DNA of 64,000 bases from G963422565 sp963422565 (lineage in GTDB: Bacteria > Pseudomonadota > Alphaproteobacteria > MPNO01). Position numbers and translations under genes: made by a program. Positions 52,943 through 61,779 of the stretch are shown here, piece after piece (position 1 is the stretch's first letter; the number at the start of each line of letters is the position of its first letter). The DNA lies in contig OY730228.1 of the NCBI GenBank assembly GCA_963422565.1, positions 2,108,001-2,172,000 of the forward strand, written 5' to 3'. The notes under the pieces are model-generated. The model saw only the letters and a program-made list of their open reading frames with translations, was not told where the DNA came from and did no database searches.

Positions 52943-54016
52943 TCAATAGCTGTATTTGAAGGGCAGCTTGATCCCCATTTCCTCGGCGATCTCGAGATAG
53001 CGGGTGAACAGCTTGGTCCCCGGCAGGCCCTGCTCGTCGTAGAGCCGCGCCTTCTCCCTCGACCAGCCGGCCAGCGCCTCGGCCATGACCCGGCGCTCGG
53101 AGAAGGGAAGCTCGGTCACCGTGCTGCCGCTCTCGGCGAGCGCCTCGAGCGAGGCCGTGAACCGCCTGGTCGATTCCTTGGCGGTCTCGACCATCCACGT
53201 CTCGCGCTCCTCGTCGACGATCTTCCGAACCTCGGCCGGGAGCTTGTTCCAGGTGGCGAGATTCATCGACATCTGATAGAGGAAGGTCGCGCCCCAGCCG
53301 ACCACCTTGAAATGCTTGGCCGGCTCGTCGAGCTTGAAGCCCTTCCAGGCGGTCGGGAAGATCACCAGCCCCTCGTAGACCCCCGACTGCAGGGCGTTAT
53401 AGGCCTCGTTCAGGCTGGTCTGCACCACCGTCGCGCCGGTGTATTTCAGCCAGGGCAGGTTGAGCCCGGCGCCGGCGATCTTGTGGCCCTTGAGGTCGGA
53501 CATCTTCTTCCAGGCGAACTTGGTGCCGAGCCCGTAGGAGGAGAAGGTGCCGCCGCCGAGCCATTTCTGGTTGTATTTGTGCAGCGCCTCGGTCCAGGCC
53601 GGGAACTCGCGATAGGTCTTGCGCGAGATCTCGAGCTGAGTCATCGGATCGTCGGTGACGAAGGGCACGAAATAGTTGAAGGCGAGCTGGGAGGCCTTGG
53701 TCGGCTCGAAGCAGGCGCACCACAGCCCGATGTCGAACAGCCCCTTCTCGACGCCCTCGAGCACGTCGAACGGCCCCGAGACGGTGTTCCACAGCTTGAT
53801 GAAGGCGATCTTGTGTTCGGTCTCCTCGGCCACCCGCTTGGCGACGGTCGGTGCGAAATAGCCGTCGGCCATGAATATCGGCTCCAGCGGCTTCATCGGC
53901 TGGCCCGAGCCGATGCGCAGCGTGAAGCTCGCCGCGCCGGCGGTCGAGACGGCCAGCGCGGCCGCCGCCAACACCGCCGCGCCCATGCCGAGGCGGCGCG
54001 TTCCGAAATCTCTCAT
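52943..54016 (-). CDS. Orphan TRAP transporter solute-binding protein (DctP family)
   Basis: A 357-residue periplasmic protein. ATG 54016 (GGGAGGG upstream) starts a signal peptide with RRLGMGAAVLAAAALAVSTA ending near GAA-S. The body has FTLRIGSGQPMKPLEPIFMA, GLFDIGLWCACFEPTKASQL, LKGHKIAGAGLNLPWLKYTG and ...TSLNEAYNALQSGVYEGLVIF. This is close to family members binding aromatic or mandelate-like acids. No DctQ/DctM genes adjoin it. It may use the 36399-38254 permease or another set. It precedes the ureide cluster on the opposite side of a 299-bp gap. Confidence 0.85.
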   Translation of the reverse strand: MRDFGTRRLGMGAAVLAAAALAVSTAGAASFTLRIGSGQPMKPLEPIFMADGYFAPTVAKRVAEETEHKIAFIKLWNTVSGPFDVLEGVEKGLFDIGLWCACFEPTKASQLAFNYFVPFVTDDPMTQLEISRKTYREFPAWTEALHKYNQKWLGGGTFSSYGLGTKFAWKKMSDLKGHKIAGAGLNLPWLKYTGATVVQTSLNEAYNALQSGVYEGLVIFPTAWKGFKLDEPAKHFKVVGWGATFLYQMSMNLATWNKLPAEVRKIVDEERETWMVETAKESTRRFTASLEALAESGSTVTELPFSERRVMAEALAGWSREKARLYDEQGLPGTKLFTRYLEIAEEMGIKLPFKYSY

Positions 54017-54315
54017 CCGGGAACCCTCCCCTGGAAAACCCGTGGCCGGCCGGATGCGGCCGCGCCGCGGGCAGGGTAGCAAACCCGGCATTGCGAGGAA
54101 AACCGACATCGGCGCGGCTTGGCGCTTGTCGTTTCGGCCCCCCGGCCTCCGTCGGCGCCGCGGTCCGCATCGTCGGGAGCGGACAGGCCGGCGGACGATC
54201 GGCTTCCCCGCATCGGGGCGCTGATACCCGATCGCCCGACCGTCGCGCCGCACGACGCCTTCTTCCGGGCGCCGGTCGAAGACCCCGCATGGGCCGGGAC
54301 GCCGGTCCGCGGAAC

Positions 54316-55596
54316 CTACCCCGAAGGGTCGCCGCAGAACGCGCCGCCGCGCCCCTCCGCCGCGTCGTCCCAGACCCTGCGGGCCGCGTCGACGCCCGCG
54401 CCCGGCGGGGCGGCGAACCCCAAACGCCGCAGCGTCGCGTCGAGCGCTGCCAGCGTGGTCAGCAGCGCGTCCTTGCGGCAATTATAGGCCATCGTGCCGA
54501 TCCGCCAGATCCTGCCGCGCAGCGGGCCGAAGGACGTTCCGATCTCGATGGAAAAATCGTCGAGCATCGCGCGGATGACCCTGTCTCCGTCGACTCCCTC
54601 CGGGATGACGATCCCGGTGACGTTGACCATCTTGTTGGCCGTGTCGCCGAAGATCTCGAGACCCATCGCCTCGAGCCCGGCCATCAGCGCCCGCCCGGCC
54701 CGCGCATGGCGGGCGAAGCGCGCCTCCAGCCCCTCGGCGAGCGCGATGCGGAAACACTCCCGCGCCGCATAGAGCATCGAGGTCGCCTCGGTGTGGTGGT
54801 TGAGCCTCATCTCGGACCAGTAGTCCATCAGCATCGGCAGATCGAAATAGTTGGAGCGGATCGGCGGCCCGGCGCCCGCGTCGAACCGCTCGGGCCGGAT
54901 GCCGCGCTCGATGTGGCGCCGCCGCCCGACTCGCGCGACCACCCGGTCGTTGAAGGTGATCGGCCCCGACCCCGACGGCCCGGACAGGCATTTCTGGAGA
55001 CCCGCGGCCGCGGCGTCGATTTGCCACTCGTCGACCCGGAACGGCATCCCGCCCAGCGTCGCGGTCGCATCGACGAACAGCAGCGCGTCGTGCGCCCGGC
55101 AGATCGCGCCGATCTCGTCCAGCGGCTGCGCCATCGTCGTCGAGGTGTCGCCGTGAACCGCGGCGACCAGGCTCGGGCGTTCGCGGCGTAGCGCGGCCTC
55201 GATCCGGTCCGGCGGGAAGACCGTCCCCCATTCGGTCTCGATGACGCGGAGGTCGCCGCCGGCGCGCTCGACGATCTCGCAGAGCAGCTGGCCGAACCGG
55301 CCCGAGACCGGAACCAGCACGCGGTCGCCGGGCTCGACGAGCGATGCGAGAATGGCTTCGATCGCCGCCCTGGCGGTGCCGTCGACCAGCAGCGACCAGC
55401 GATTCTCCGTGGCGTAGATCCGGCGCGTGAGCGTCATGACCTCGTTCATGTATTCGGTGAACGCGGGATCGAACTGGCCCAGCATCGGCATCGACATCGC
55501 GCGGAGCACCCGCGGATCGACGTTGATCGGCCCCGGCCCCATCAGCAGGCGGGGTGGCGGGTTGAGGTCCTCGAACAGCTCGATCGTCTGGCTCAT
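54316..55596 (-). CDS. Class V aminotransferase, ureidoglycine-glyoxylate transaminase-like (PucG type)
   Basis: A 426-residue PLP enzyme (ATG 55596, GGAG just upstream; GTG 55605 is an alternative). The N-terminus PPPRLLMGPGPINVDPRVLR and AMSMPMLGQFDPAFTEYMNE match the PucG/serine-glyoxylate aminotransferase group. ENRWSLLVDGTARAAIEAIL is characteristic of ureidoglycine transaminases as I recall them. The PLP lysine is Lys202 (GLQKCLSGPSG). The reaction would convert ureidoglycine plus glyoxylate to oxalurate plus glycine. Its divergent neighbours carbamate kinase and AllH/F/G use oxalurate, which supports this specificity over alanine-glyoxylate transamination. Confidence 0.8.
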   Translation of the reverse strand: MSQTIELFEDLNPPPRLLMGPGPINVDPRVLRAMSMPMLGQFDPAFTEYMNEVMTLTRRIYATENRWSLLVDGTARAAIEAILASLVEPGDRVLVPVSGRFGQLLCEIVERAGGDLRVIETEWGTVFPPDRIEAALRRERPSLVAAVHGDTSTTMAQPLDEIGAICRAHDALLFVDATATLGGMPFRVDEWQIDAAAAGLQKCLSGPSGSGPITFNDRVVARVGRRRHIERGIRPERFDAGAGPPIRSNYFDLPMLMDYWSEMRLNHHTEATSMLYAARECFRIALAEGLEARFARHARAGRALMAGLEAMGLEIFGDTANKMVNVTGIVIPEGVDGDRVIRAMLDDFSIEIGTSFGPLRGRIWRIGTMAYNCRKDALLTTLAALDATLRRLGFAAPPGAGVDAARRVWDDAAEGRGGAFCGDPSG

Positions 55597-55745
55597 TCTC
55601 TCCACCTTCTCGCTCGACGGCGGCGGCGATAGCGCAAAACGCGCACGATCTCAAACGATTCCGCGGCGACAGAGCCCGCGGCGATCGGTTAGGCTCGGCC
55701 GGCGGGCCGAAGGAGCCGGCCGCGCGGCGAGCGGAGAGGCCTGCC

Positions 55746-56708
55746 CTGGCGCGCTATCCCATTCCCGAACGGCTTCTGGTCGCGGTCGGCGGCAACGCGA
55801 TCCATCCCGAGGGGATCGCCGGCACGGTCGCGGATCAGCGGCGCTATGCCGCCACCGCCGGGCGCGCGCTGCTCCCCTTGATGCGGCTCGGGCGCCCGCT
55901 GGTGGTCACCCACGGCAACGGGCCGGTCGTCGGCAAGATCCTGATGCGCCAGATGCTGTCGCGCGAGCGCGTCGCGCCGATGACGCTGGACGTCTGCGTC
56001 GCCCACAGCCAGGGCGGCATCGCCTATCTGCTGACGCAGGGTCTCGAGAACGCCCTCCGCGCGGCCGGCGACCCGCGCGCGGTCGCCTGTCTGCTGACCC
56101 AGGTCGAGGTCGATCCCGAGGATCCGGCCTTCGCCGATCCAGCCAAGCCGGTCGGCTATTTCTACGATGCCGAGGAGGCGCGCGCTCTCGAATCGGAGAT
56201 CGGCTGGCTCATGCGCGAGGACGCCGGGCGCGGGTGGCGCCATGTCGTGCCGTCGCCGAGGCCGCGCGACATCTGCGGCGTCGCGGCGATCCGCGCGCTG
56301 TCGGAGACCGGCGCGGTGGTGATCGCCGCCGGCGGCGGCGGGATTCCGATCCGCCTCGACGCGGCCGGGCTCGGCGCCGGCGTCGAGGCGGTGATCGACA
56401 AGGACCTCAGCTCGGCGCTGCTGGCGCGGCTCCTCGGGATCGACACCCTGCTGATCCTCACCGGGGTCCGCCACGCCGCGGTGGATTTCGGCGGGCCGAA
56501 CGAGCGGGCGCTCGGGGCCATCGGCGTCGCGGAGGCGCGCCGCCATCTCGCCGACGGCCAGTTTCCGCCCGGCAGCATGGGCCCCAAGATCGAGGCCGGG
56601 ATCGATTTCGTCGCGCGCGGCGGACGGCGCGCGGCGATCGGCCATCTCGAAGAGGCGCTCGCCGCCCTCACCGGCGCCGCAGGGACCCATATCCTCGCCG
56701 ATGTCTGA
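55746..56708 (+). CDS. allK: Carbamate kinase (AllK/YbcF-like), no canonical start codon
   Basis: The conserved protein LARYPIPERLLVAVGGNAIH... is in frame from at least 55746 to TGA 56706-56708 (~320 aa). It includes the THGNGPVVG nucleotide-binding loop, AHSQGGIAYLL, VIAAGGGGIPI and SMGPKIEAGIDF, all carbamate-kinase signatures. The first ATG in frame (55881) would delete the N-terminal GGN loop. No ATG, GTG or TTG lies upstream in frame. CTG at 55746 sits 6 nt after GGAGAGG, so an unusual start is likely. It makes ATP from carbamoyl phosphate released by oxamate carbamoyltransferase. Its stop overlaps the AllH ATG. Confidence 0.8.
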   Translation: MARYPIPERLLVAVGGNAIHPEGIAGTVADQRRYAATAGRALLPLMRLGRPLVVTHGNGPVVGKILMRQMLSRERVAPMTLDVCVAHSQGGIAYLLTQGLENALRAAGDPRAVACLLTQVEVDPEDPAFADPAKPVGYFYDAEEARALESEIGWLMREDAGRGWRHVVPSPRPRDICGVAAIRALSETGAVVIAAGGGGIPIRLDAAGLGAGVEAVIDKDLSSALLARLLGIDTLLILTGVRHAAVDFGGPNERALGAIGVAEARRHLADGQFPPGSMGPKIEAGIDFVARGGRRAAIGHLEEALAALTGAAGTHILADV

Positions 56709-57651
56709 CCCTCCTGCCGCCGGGGTTCCGGTCGCGCTGGCCGGACGCCGCGCGGCGCGCTGTCTCGATGCGCTCTCCCGGCGTCCGGGCTCGGTGCTCG
56801 CGGTCTTCCGGCGCAGCGTATATCTGAGCGACGACACGAGCGACGAGCTGGTCTGCGTCGGGGCGCGGACCATCGGCGCGGGGCCGCTCAACGCGCTGGT
56901 CGACGATTGGCCGTTCGCCGCAATACGGCCCGGCGACCCGGTCCTGCCGGTGCCGGGCGGCCTCCGGCCGGGGCGGGGGCCGGTCCTGGCGGCGAGGCCG
57001 CGCGGTCTCTACGCGGCATGCGCCGGGCGGTGCGCGCCCGACCAGCGCATGCTCTCCCTGCTGGCCGAGGCGGCGCGCGGCTTCGCCCGTTCGGATGGGC
57101 TGGCGCCGCTCGTCCCCGGGGTCCGGGCGCCGCGGTCTCCGGTCGTCGCGCGCGCTCTCCCCGCCGTCGAGGCGCTCGCCGCCTGGCTGCGCGGCGGCCC
57201 GGCGCCGCCGCCGCCCGCCGCCCTCTCCCGGCTGATCGGGCTCGGGCCCGGGCTCACCCCGTCGGGCGACGACTATCTGGGCGGGATGATGATCGGGCTC
57301 GCCGCCTGCGGGCTCGGCGGCGATGCGGCGCGTCTGGCCGGCCCGGTGCTGGTGGTCGCGCGCGAAGCGACGAGCCGCATCGGCCTCGCCCATCTTCGCG
57401 CCGCGTCCGCCGGCGAAGGGGCGGCGGCGCTGCACGATGCCCTGGCCGCCCTCGGCCGGAGGGACGAGGCGGCCCTCGCCGGAGCGCTCGCCGCGCTCGA
57501 TCGCGTCGGTCACTCCTCGGGTTGGGACGCCCTGGCCGGGGCCGCCGCCGCGCTGGCGGCGGCGGCGGAGAGAAGCGCCGCCGCGGCTTCCGCCGCCTCG
57601 GCGTTGGAGGATGCCACGGTGATGCCGGCTTCGGCGAGCCGGGCGACCTGA
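56701..57651 (+). CDS. allH: DUF2877 protein AllH-like (YlbF), oxamate carbamoyltransferase component
   Basis: A 316-residue protein from ATG 56701, overlapping the carbamate-kinase stop by 8 nt. The family signature GLGPGLTPSGDDYLGGMMIG is near residue 180, with SRIGLAHLRAASAGEGA and GHSSGWDALAG near the usual C-terminus. About 40 further Ala-rich residues follow, and these overlap the 3' end of the convergent FdrA gene by 142 bp. In E. coli, AllF, AllG and AllH together form oxamate carbamoyltransferase. The order here (allK-allH on +, allF-allG on -) is convergent rather than one operon. Confidence 0.82.
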   Translation: MSDPPAAGVPVALAGRRAARCLDALSRRPGSVLAVFRRSVYLSDDTSDELVCVGARTIGAGPLNALVDDWPFAAIRPGDPVLPVPGGLRPGRGPVLAARPRGLYAACAGRCAPDQRMLSLLAEAARGFARSDGLAPLVPGVRAPRSPVVARALPAVEALAAWLRGGPAPPPPAALSRLIGLGPGLTPSGDDYLGGMMIGLAACGLGGDAARLAGPVLVVAREATSRIGLAHLRAASAGEGAAALHDALAALGRRDEAALAGALAALDRVGHSSGWDALAGAAAALAAAAERSAAAASAASALEDATVMPASASRAT

Positions 57652-59054
57652 TCCGATCGCGTCTGCGGGTCGGCTTCGGTGCCGCAGACCGAGGCGATCG
57701 CCGCCGGACCGGCGGCGCCCCGGTCGGCGAGCGCCGCCGCCGCTCGCCCGGCGGGATCGGGATGCACCCCATGGCCGAGCACGACATCGAACAGCAGCAC
57801 CCCGGTCTCGGGGTCCGCCGCCGCCTCGGCGAGCATCGCGTCGCGGAGCGCCGGATCGATCATCGGGTGCGGCCGCCCGACCGTGTACTCGTCGGCGCCG
57901 AGATCGAGGAGCGCCGCCGCGCCGGCGCCCTCCGCATCGAGCGGCGCCGCGCCCGGTATCGGCACGTTCGAGGCGACGCCGATCCCGGCGGCCATCAGCA
58001 CCGCCTGGGCCTCGCCGCAGAGCGATCCGCCGGCGAAGAGGCCCTTGAGCCTCCGCCCCCTCGACCGCCGCGGCAGCGCGAGCCCGCCGGGCGTCCGGCC
58101 GACGCCGTCGTCCTCCAGCACTTCGGCGGCGGCCGCGCGCAGCGTCGCCGCCTGGGTCGCGTTGGCCGGGAGCGGGATCGACCTCATGCCGATGAAGCAG
58201 AGGACGAACCGCTTGGGGCTCGCAGCGATGCGGGCGGCGATGCGCGCCACCGTCGCTGGATCCGGCGGCTTGGAGATCAGCGCGATCCGCCGGGTCCCGG
58301 GGTCCCGGTCGAGCGCGTCGATCGCGGCCAGCGTCATTCGCCCGCCGACCGCCGCCCCGAGGTCGCGCCCGCCGACGCCTATGGCGTGGCTGACCCCGCC
58401 GCCGGCTCCGGCGATCAGGCAGGAGACCTCCTGCAGCCCGGTGCCCGAGGCCGCGATCAGCCCGATATCGCCGCGCGGGACGGCGTTGGCGAAGCCGAGC
58501 GGCGCCCCGGCGAGGATCGCCGTGCCGCAATCCGGCCCCATCATCATCAGCCCGCGCGCGCGCGCCTGCTCCTTGAGCGCGATCTCCTCGGCAACCGGCA
58601 CGTTGTCGGAGAACAGCATCACGTTGAGCCCGCGCGAGAGCGCCCGCCGCGCTTCCCGCGCCGCGTAGGCGCCGGGGACGGAGACGATCGCGAGATTGGC
58701 CTCCGGCAGCGTTTCCAGCGCGGCCTCGAGCGATCGCGGCCGCCAGCCGCCGGTCGCGGGACCGTCTTCGGCGAGGCCGTCGAGCTCGCGGCTCGCGGCC
58801 GCGCTCGCGGCCGCGAGCGCGGCCGCATCCCGCGCGCGAACCGCGACGATCAGGTCGTTCGGCCCCGCCGCATCGCCTTCGTCGTCGAGCAGCCCCGCCT
58901 CGCGCATCAACTCCTTGTTGGCGGGGCTGCCGATCATCAGCGACGCCGCGATCACCCCGTCCCGCTCGCCGATGCGGCGCGAGATCCGCATCAGGGCTAC
59001 CGAGTCGAGATAGAAGCCTGTCCGGACCCGGACCGCGCGAACGGCGCCCGTCAT
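57510..59054 (-). CDS. allF: FdrA/AllF-family protein, oxamate carbamoyltransferase component
   Basis: A 514-residue protein with the succinyl-CoA-synthetase-like folds of FdrA. The N-terminus is RVRTGFYLDSVALMRISRRI, then VMLFSDNVPVAEEIALKEQA, GPDCGTAILAGAPLGFANAV, IGLIAASGTGLQEV and GGRDLGAAVGGRMTL. The C-terminal part has FAGGSLCGEAQAVL and LFDVVLGHGVHPDP. Its ATG at 59054 overlaps the stop of the upstream AllG gene. It likely binds oxalurate/carbamoyl intermediates with AllG and AllH. The last ~25 Ala-rich residues extend into the convergent allH gene. Confidence 0.85.
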   Translation of the reverse strand: MTGAVRAVRVRTGFYLDSVALMRISRRIGERDGVIAASLMIGSPANKELMREAGLLDDEGDAAGPNDLIVAVRARDAAALAAASAAASRELDGLAEDGPATGGWRPRSLEAALETLPEANLAIVSVPGAYAAREARRALSRGLNVMLFSDNVPVAEEIALKEQARARGLMMMGPDCGTAILAGAPLGFANAVPRGDIGLIAASGTGLQEVSCLIAGAGGGVSHAIGVGGRDLGAAVGGRMTLAAIDALDRDPGTRRIALISKPPDPATVARIAARIAASPKRFVLCFIGMRSIPLPANATQAATLRAAAAEVLEDDGVGRTPGGLALPRRSRGRRLKGLFAGGSLCGEAQAVLMAAGIGVASNVPIPGAAPLDAEGAGAAALLDLGADEYTVGRPHPMIDPALRDAMLAEAAADPETGVLLFDVVLGHGVHPDPAGRAAAALADRGAAGPAAIASVCGTEADPQTRSDQVARLAEAGITVASSNAEAAEAAAALLSAAAASAAAAPARASQPEE

Positions 59055-60319
59055 GCCGCCCCGAGCGCGGCGTCGAGCGCCGTGAGCGCCTGTTCGAAAC
59101 AGGCCATCGGCGCGTGGACCACCCCGGCGCCGACCTGGCCGATGCCGGCCTCCCGATGCGCGATCCCGGTGTTGATGACCGGCCGGATTCCGGTCGCGAC
59201 GACCCTGCGGATGTCGATCGCCGTCGGGACTCCGGCGAAATCGAGCGCGGGGATCGACCATTCGGGGTTGCGGGCGAGCGTGATCTCGTACATCGCTCGG
59301 CTGTGATCGAGCGCCGTCGCGGCCGTGCCGGCGCCGACGAAACCGGCGACCGCCGGCGAGGCCGCCATTGCGAAGCCGCCGAGGCCCACGGTCTCGACGA
59401 TCGTCGAGTCGCCGATGTCGGGGTTTGCGTCCGCCTCGGTAAAGCCCGGGAAGTAGAGGCCGCGCGGCATCTCGACCGGCGCGGTGAACCAGCGCTCGCC
59501 GAGCGCCGCGACGCGAATGCCGAACTCGGTGCCGTTGCGGCACATCGCGGCGACCACGCTCGAGGCTTCGATCCCCAGCACCGGATCCATCACCGCCTTG
59601 CCCATCGCCATGGCGATGTTGAGGAAGAACTGATCGTTGCCGGCGACGAACTCCAGGAGATCGGCCAACGCCTCCCGGTCGGGCACCGATCGCGCCAGGT
59701 CCGGGGCGAGCAAGCGCAGGAACAGGCTCGTGCAGCCGACATTGCGCTGGTGCATCTCGTCGCCCATCGTCAGGCCGCGGGCGACCAGCGGCTTGAGCGC
59801 GAGGCCGCCTCGGCGGGCGAGCGCGGCGGCGAGCGCCGGGGCCAGCGCCGAGCCCAGCCAGCGCAGCCGGTCGAGGACCTCCGCGTCGTTGCCGCCGAAG
59901 CGCATCACCTTGCCCAGCCCTTCGTTGAGCGTGCAGAAGGCGCGGTTCCCGAAGGCCCTGTTCTCGACGACGATCACCGGCATGGACCGGGTGATGAGCC
60001 CGGTCATCGGACCGACCGCCGAGAAATGATGGTTGGGGGCGAAGGCGATGCCGCCGCCGGCGGCGAGCGCCGCGGCCTCGTCGAGATCGGCCGCCCAACC
60101 CTCGAGCAGCGCGGCGCCGGCGACGGCGCCCCTGAGCGGACCGGTCATGGCCTCCCAGGCGATCGGCGGGCCGGCATGGAGAATCGTCCGCTCGCCGAGG
60201 CCGTCGACGACCTCGCCGGCGGGCGCGACATCGACCAGCACCGGGTCGGCGGCGAGGATGCGCCGCACCGCCTCGGCGTTGGCGTCCGCGATCGCGCGGG
60301 CGGCGGCGGTCTCGGCCAT
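59051..60319 (-). CDS. allG: DUF1116 protein AllG-like (YlbE), oxamate carbamoyltransferase component
   Basis: A 422-residue protein from ATG 60319. It carries the DUF1116 signatures HAGPPIAWEAMTGPLRGAVA, NHHFSAVGPMTGL, FCTLNEGLGKVMRFGGND, FVAGNDQFFLNIAMAMGKAV and PVINTGIAHREAGIGQVGAG. It is the paralogue of the 100-1551 gene but lacks the extra N-terminal domain, which is a separate ORF just upstream (TGATG overlap). Its stop overlaps the AllF start. Together small ORF-allG-allF form one minus-strand unit, convergent with allK-allH. It is a subunit of the carbamoyl-transferring complex. Confidence 0.87.
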   Translation of the reverse strand: MAETAAARAIADANAEAVRRILAADPVLVDVAPAGEVVDGLGERTILHAGPPIAWEAMTGPLRGAVAGAALLEGWAADLDEAAALAAGGGIAFAPNHHFSAVGPMTGLITRSMPVIVVENRAFGNRAFCTLNEGLGKVMRFGGNDAEVLDRLRWLGSALAPALAAALARRGGLALKPLVARGLTMGDEMHQRNVGCTSLFLRLLAPDLARSVPDREALADLLEFVAGNDQFFLNIAMAMGKAVMDPVLGIEASSVVAAMCRNGTEFGIRVAALGERWFTAPVEMPRGLYFPGFTEADANPDIGDSTIVETVGLGGFAMAASPAVAGFVGAGTAATALDHSRAMYEITLARNPEWSIPALDFAGVPTAIDIRRVVATGIRPVINTGIAHREAGIGQVGAGVVHAPMACFEQALTALDAALGAA

Positions 60320-60504
60320 CAGCCGCCGAGCCTGTCGAGGATGGCGATCAGCCGAGGGTCGCCGCCGCCCGGCGGCCGCCAATCGACCTGGACCACGGCC
60401 ACCCCCTGGCTCGCGAGCGTTTCGGAGAAGCCCTCGAGCCCGATATTGATCGCCGCGACCGGGCCGTTCAGCAAGGACCGGGCGGGCTCGTTCCGCTGCG
60501 CCAC
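60319..60504 (-). CDS. Small protein, split N-terminal domain of the AllG-like family
   Basis: A 61-residue ORF from GTG 60504 with an excellent GGAGG site 7 nt upstream. Its residues AINIGLEGFSETLASQGVAV and VQVDWRPPGGGD match the first 50 residues of the fused protein at 100-1551. It ends in a TGATG overlap with allG. The conservation in two contexts, once fused and once separate, argues that it is a real subunit and not noise. I recognise no independent function. Confidence 0.7.
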   Translation of the reverse strand: MAQRNEPARSLLNGPVAAINIGLEGFSETLASQGVAVVQVDWRPPGGGDPRLIAILDRLGG

Positions 60505-60775
60505 CGCGCGCCTCCATGACCGTCGTCGAACGGCCGCATAATACGAGACGGCCCGAGGCGGGGAAGCCCGCGCACCGGCTTGCCCACCCGCCCACGCCAT
60601 CTCCTCCGCAGGCGCCACGTAGACGCGGCGCCGTCACCCCCGTCCCGACCCTGCGCCGCGCCGCGCGCCGCAAGCGACCCTACGCCAAACGCCTGCCCAA
60701 AGGACGCAGACACACAAGACCCGCCCAGTACCTTGCCAAGCAGACAGCCAAGGATGACCCCTCGTCTCATATGTC

Positions 60776-61045
60776 TTGAACCGAGACGGTGCGCCCGGCC
60801 GATGCCGGCCGGGAACCCGCTTCTGGTTTCACGGTCTGCGCAACGCCTTCATCACGGTGGCCGAGCGCGAACTGATGCTGCCGCGGTCGCTGACCAAGCG
60901 GCTGGTCAACCACGCCCGGCCGTCCGACGTGACCGAGGGCTATGCCGCCGACTGGACGGTCGAGCAGCTTCGAGAGCCTGCGCAAAGAATAGCCGACAGG
61001 ATCGATGAACTGATGAGCCCCGAACTCTGCCCGGCGAAACCGTGA
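60776..61045 (+). pseudogene. C-terminal remnant of a tyrosine recombinase/integrase
   Basis: The readable part (from about 60815) is FWFHGLRNAFITVAERELML then RSLTKRLVNHARPSDVTEGY and WTVEQLREPAQRIADRIDEL. It keeps the HxxR (HGLR), the second His (NHAR) and the Tyr (GYAAD) of the C-terminal catalytic region, but the N-terminal two thirds are gone. The upstream 60505-60775 shows no integrase match. It marks the edge of an integrated element that includes the toxin-antitoxin loci and restriction enzyme to its right. Confidence 0.75.
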
Positions 61046-61099
61046 ACTGAATGCTTCTCCAAATCTTGGCCGCATTTCTACAATGGAATATATGGGTCG

Positions 61100-61448
61100 A
61101 TGACTTGGGACGTCGAATACATGAATGAGTTCAGGGACTGGTGGACCGAGCTTGCCGAAAGCGAACAGGACGAGATTGCGGCGGCGGTCGAATTGCTGGC
61201 GGAGCACGGTCCCGGTTTGCGGTTTCCCTACTCGGCCGGGGTGGCGGGTTTCCGGCACGGCCACATGCGCGAGCTTCGCGTCCAGAGCGCCGGCAAGCCC
61301 ATCCGCGTGTTCTACGCCTTCGATCCAAGGTGCACTCGGCGGCGACAAGACGGGCAACGAGCGGTTCTACAGGCGGTTCGTGCCGCGGGCCGACAGGCTC
61401 TATTACGAGCACTTGCGGGAACTGAGAGACGAAGGAGTGATCGAATGA
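61100..61448 (+). pseudogene. RelE/HigB-like toxin, frameshifted
   Basis: ATG 61100 begins MTWDVEYMNEFRDWWTELAE, then AAAVELLAEHGPGLRFPYS, ELRVQSAGKPIRVFYAFDP, the usual first two-thirds of a RelE/ParE-type toxin. After FDP, near 61330-61340, the family ending LGGDKTGNERFYRRFVP and RADRLYYEHLRELRDEG is found in a different frame and ends at TGA 61446-61448. A short indel therefore breaks the toxin. The stop overlaps the ATG of the antitoxin gene, the normal toxin-first order. Confidence 0.75.
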
Positions 61449-61779
61449 GTGGGCGCCACGCCTTTGACGAGTTGACGAAGGGCTTCACCCCCAATCGCCG
61501 GGAGCGCGTCGAGGCCCGGAAAGCGGAGCTACGCGCCGCCATGCCCCTTCACGAATTGCGCAAGGCGCGAGCCATGACGCAGAAGGCGGTGGACGAGGTT
61601 CTGAAGGTCAACCAACCGACCGTCGCCAAGCTGGAGCGGCGGGCGGACATGTATGTCTCCAACCTCCGCGTCTACATCGAAGCCATGGGGGCAGGTTGAG
61701 CATTGTCGCCGAGTTTCCGCAAGGCAGCGTGGTCATCACCAACTTCTCCGACGCCGGGGAGGAAGCGAAGGCCGGATGA
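61445..61779 (+). pseudogene. XRE-family antitoxin partner, frameshifted in a G-run
   Basis: ATG 61445 starts MSGRHAFDELTKGFTPNRRE. The helix-turn-helix stretch is MPLHELRKARAMTQKAVDEV then LKVNQPTVAKLERRADMYVS. The frame stops at 61697-61699, just after YIEAMG. The usual C-terminal part, LSIVAEFPQGSVVITNF, lies in the next frame and ends at 61777-61779. Adding one G to the five-G run at about 61688-61692 restores the frame. It is the antitoxin gene to the broken toxin upstream, and the truncated version may still bind DNA. Confidence 0.7.
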
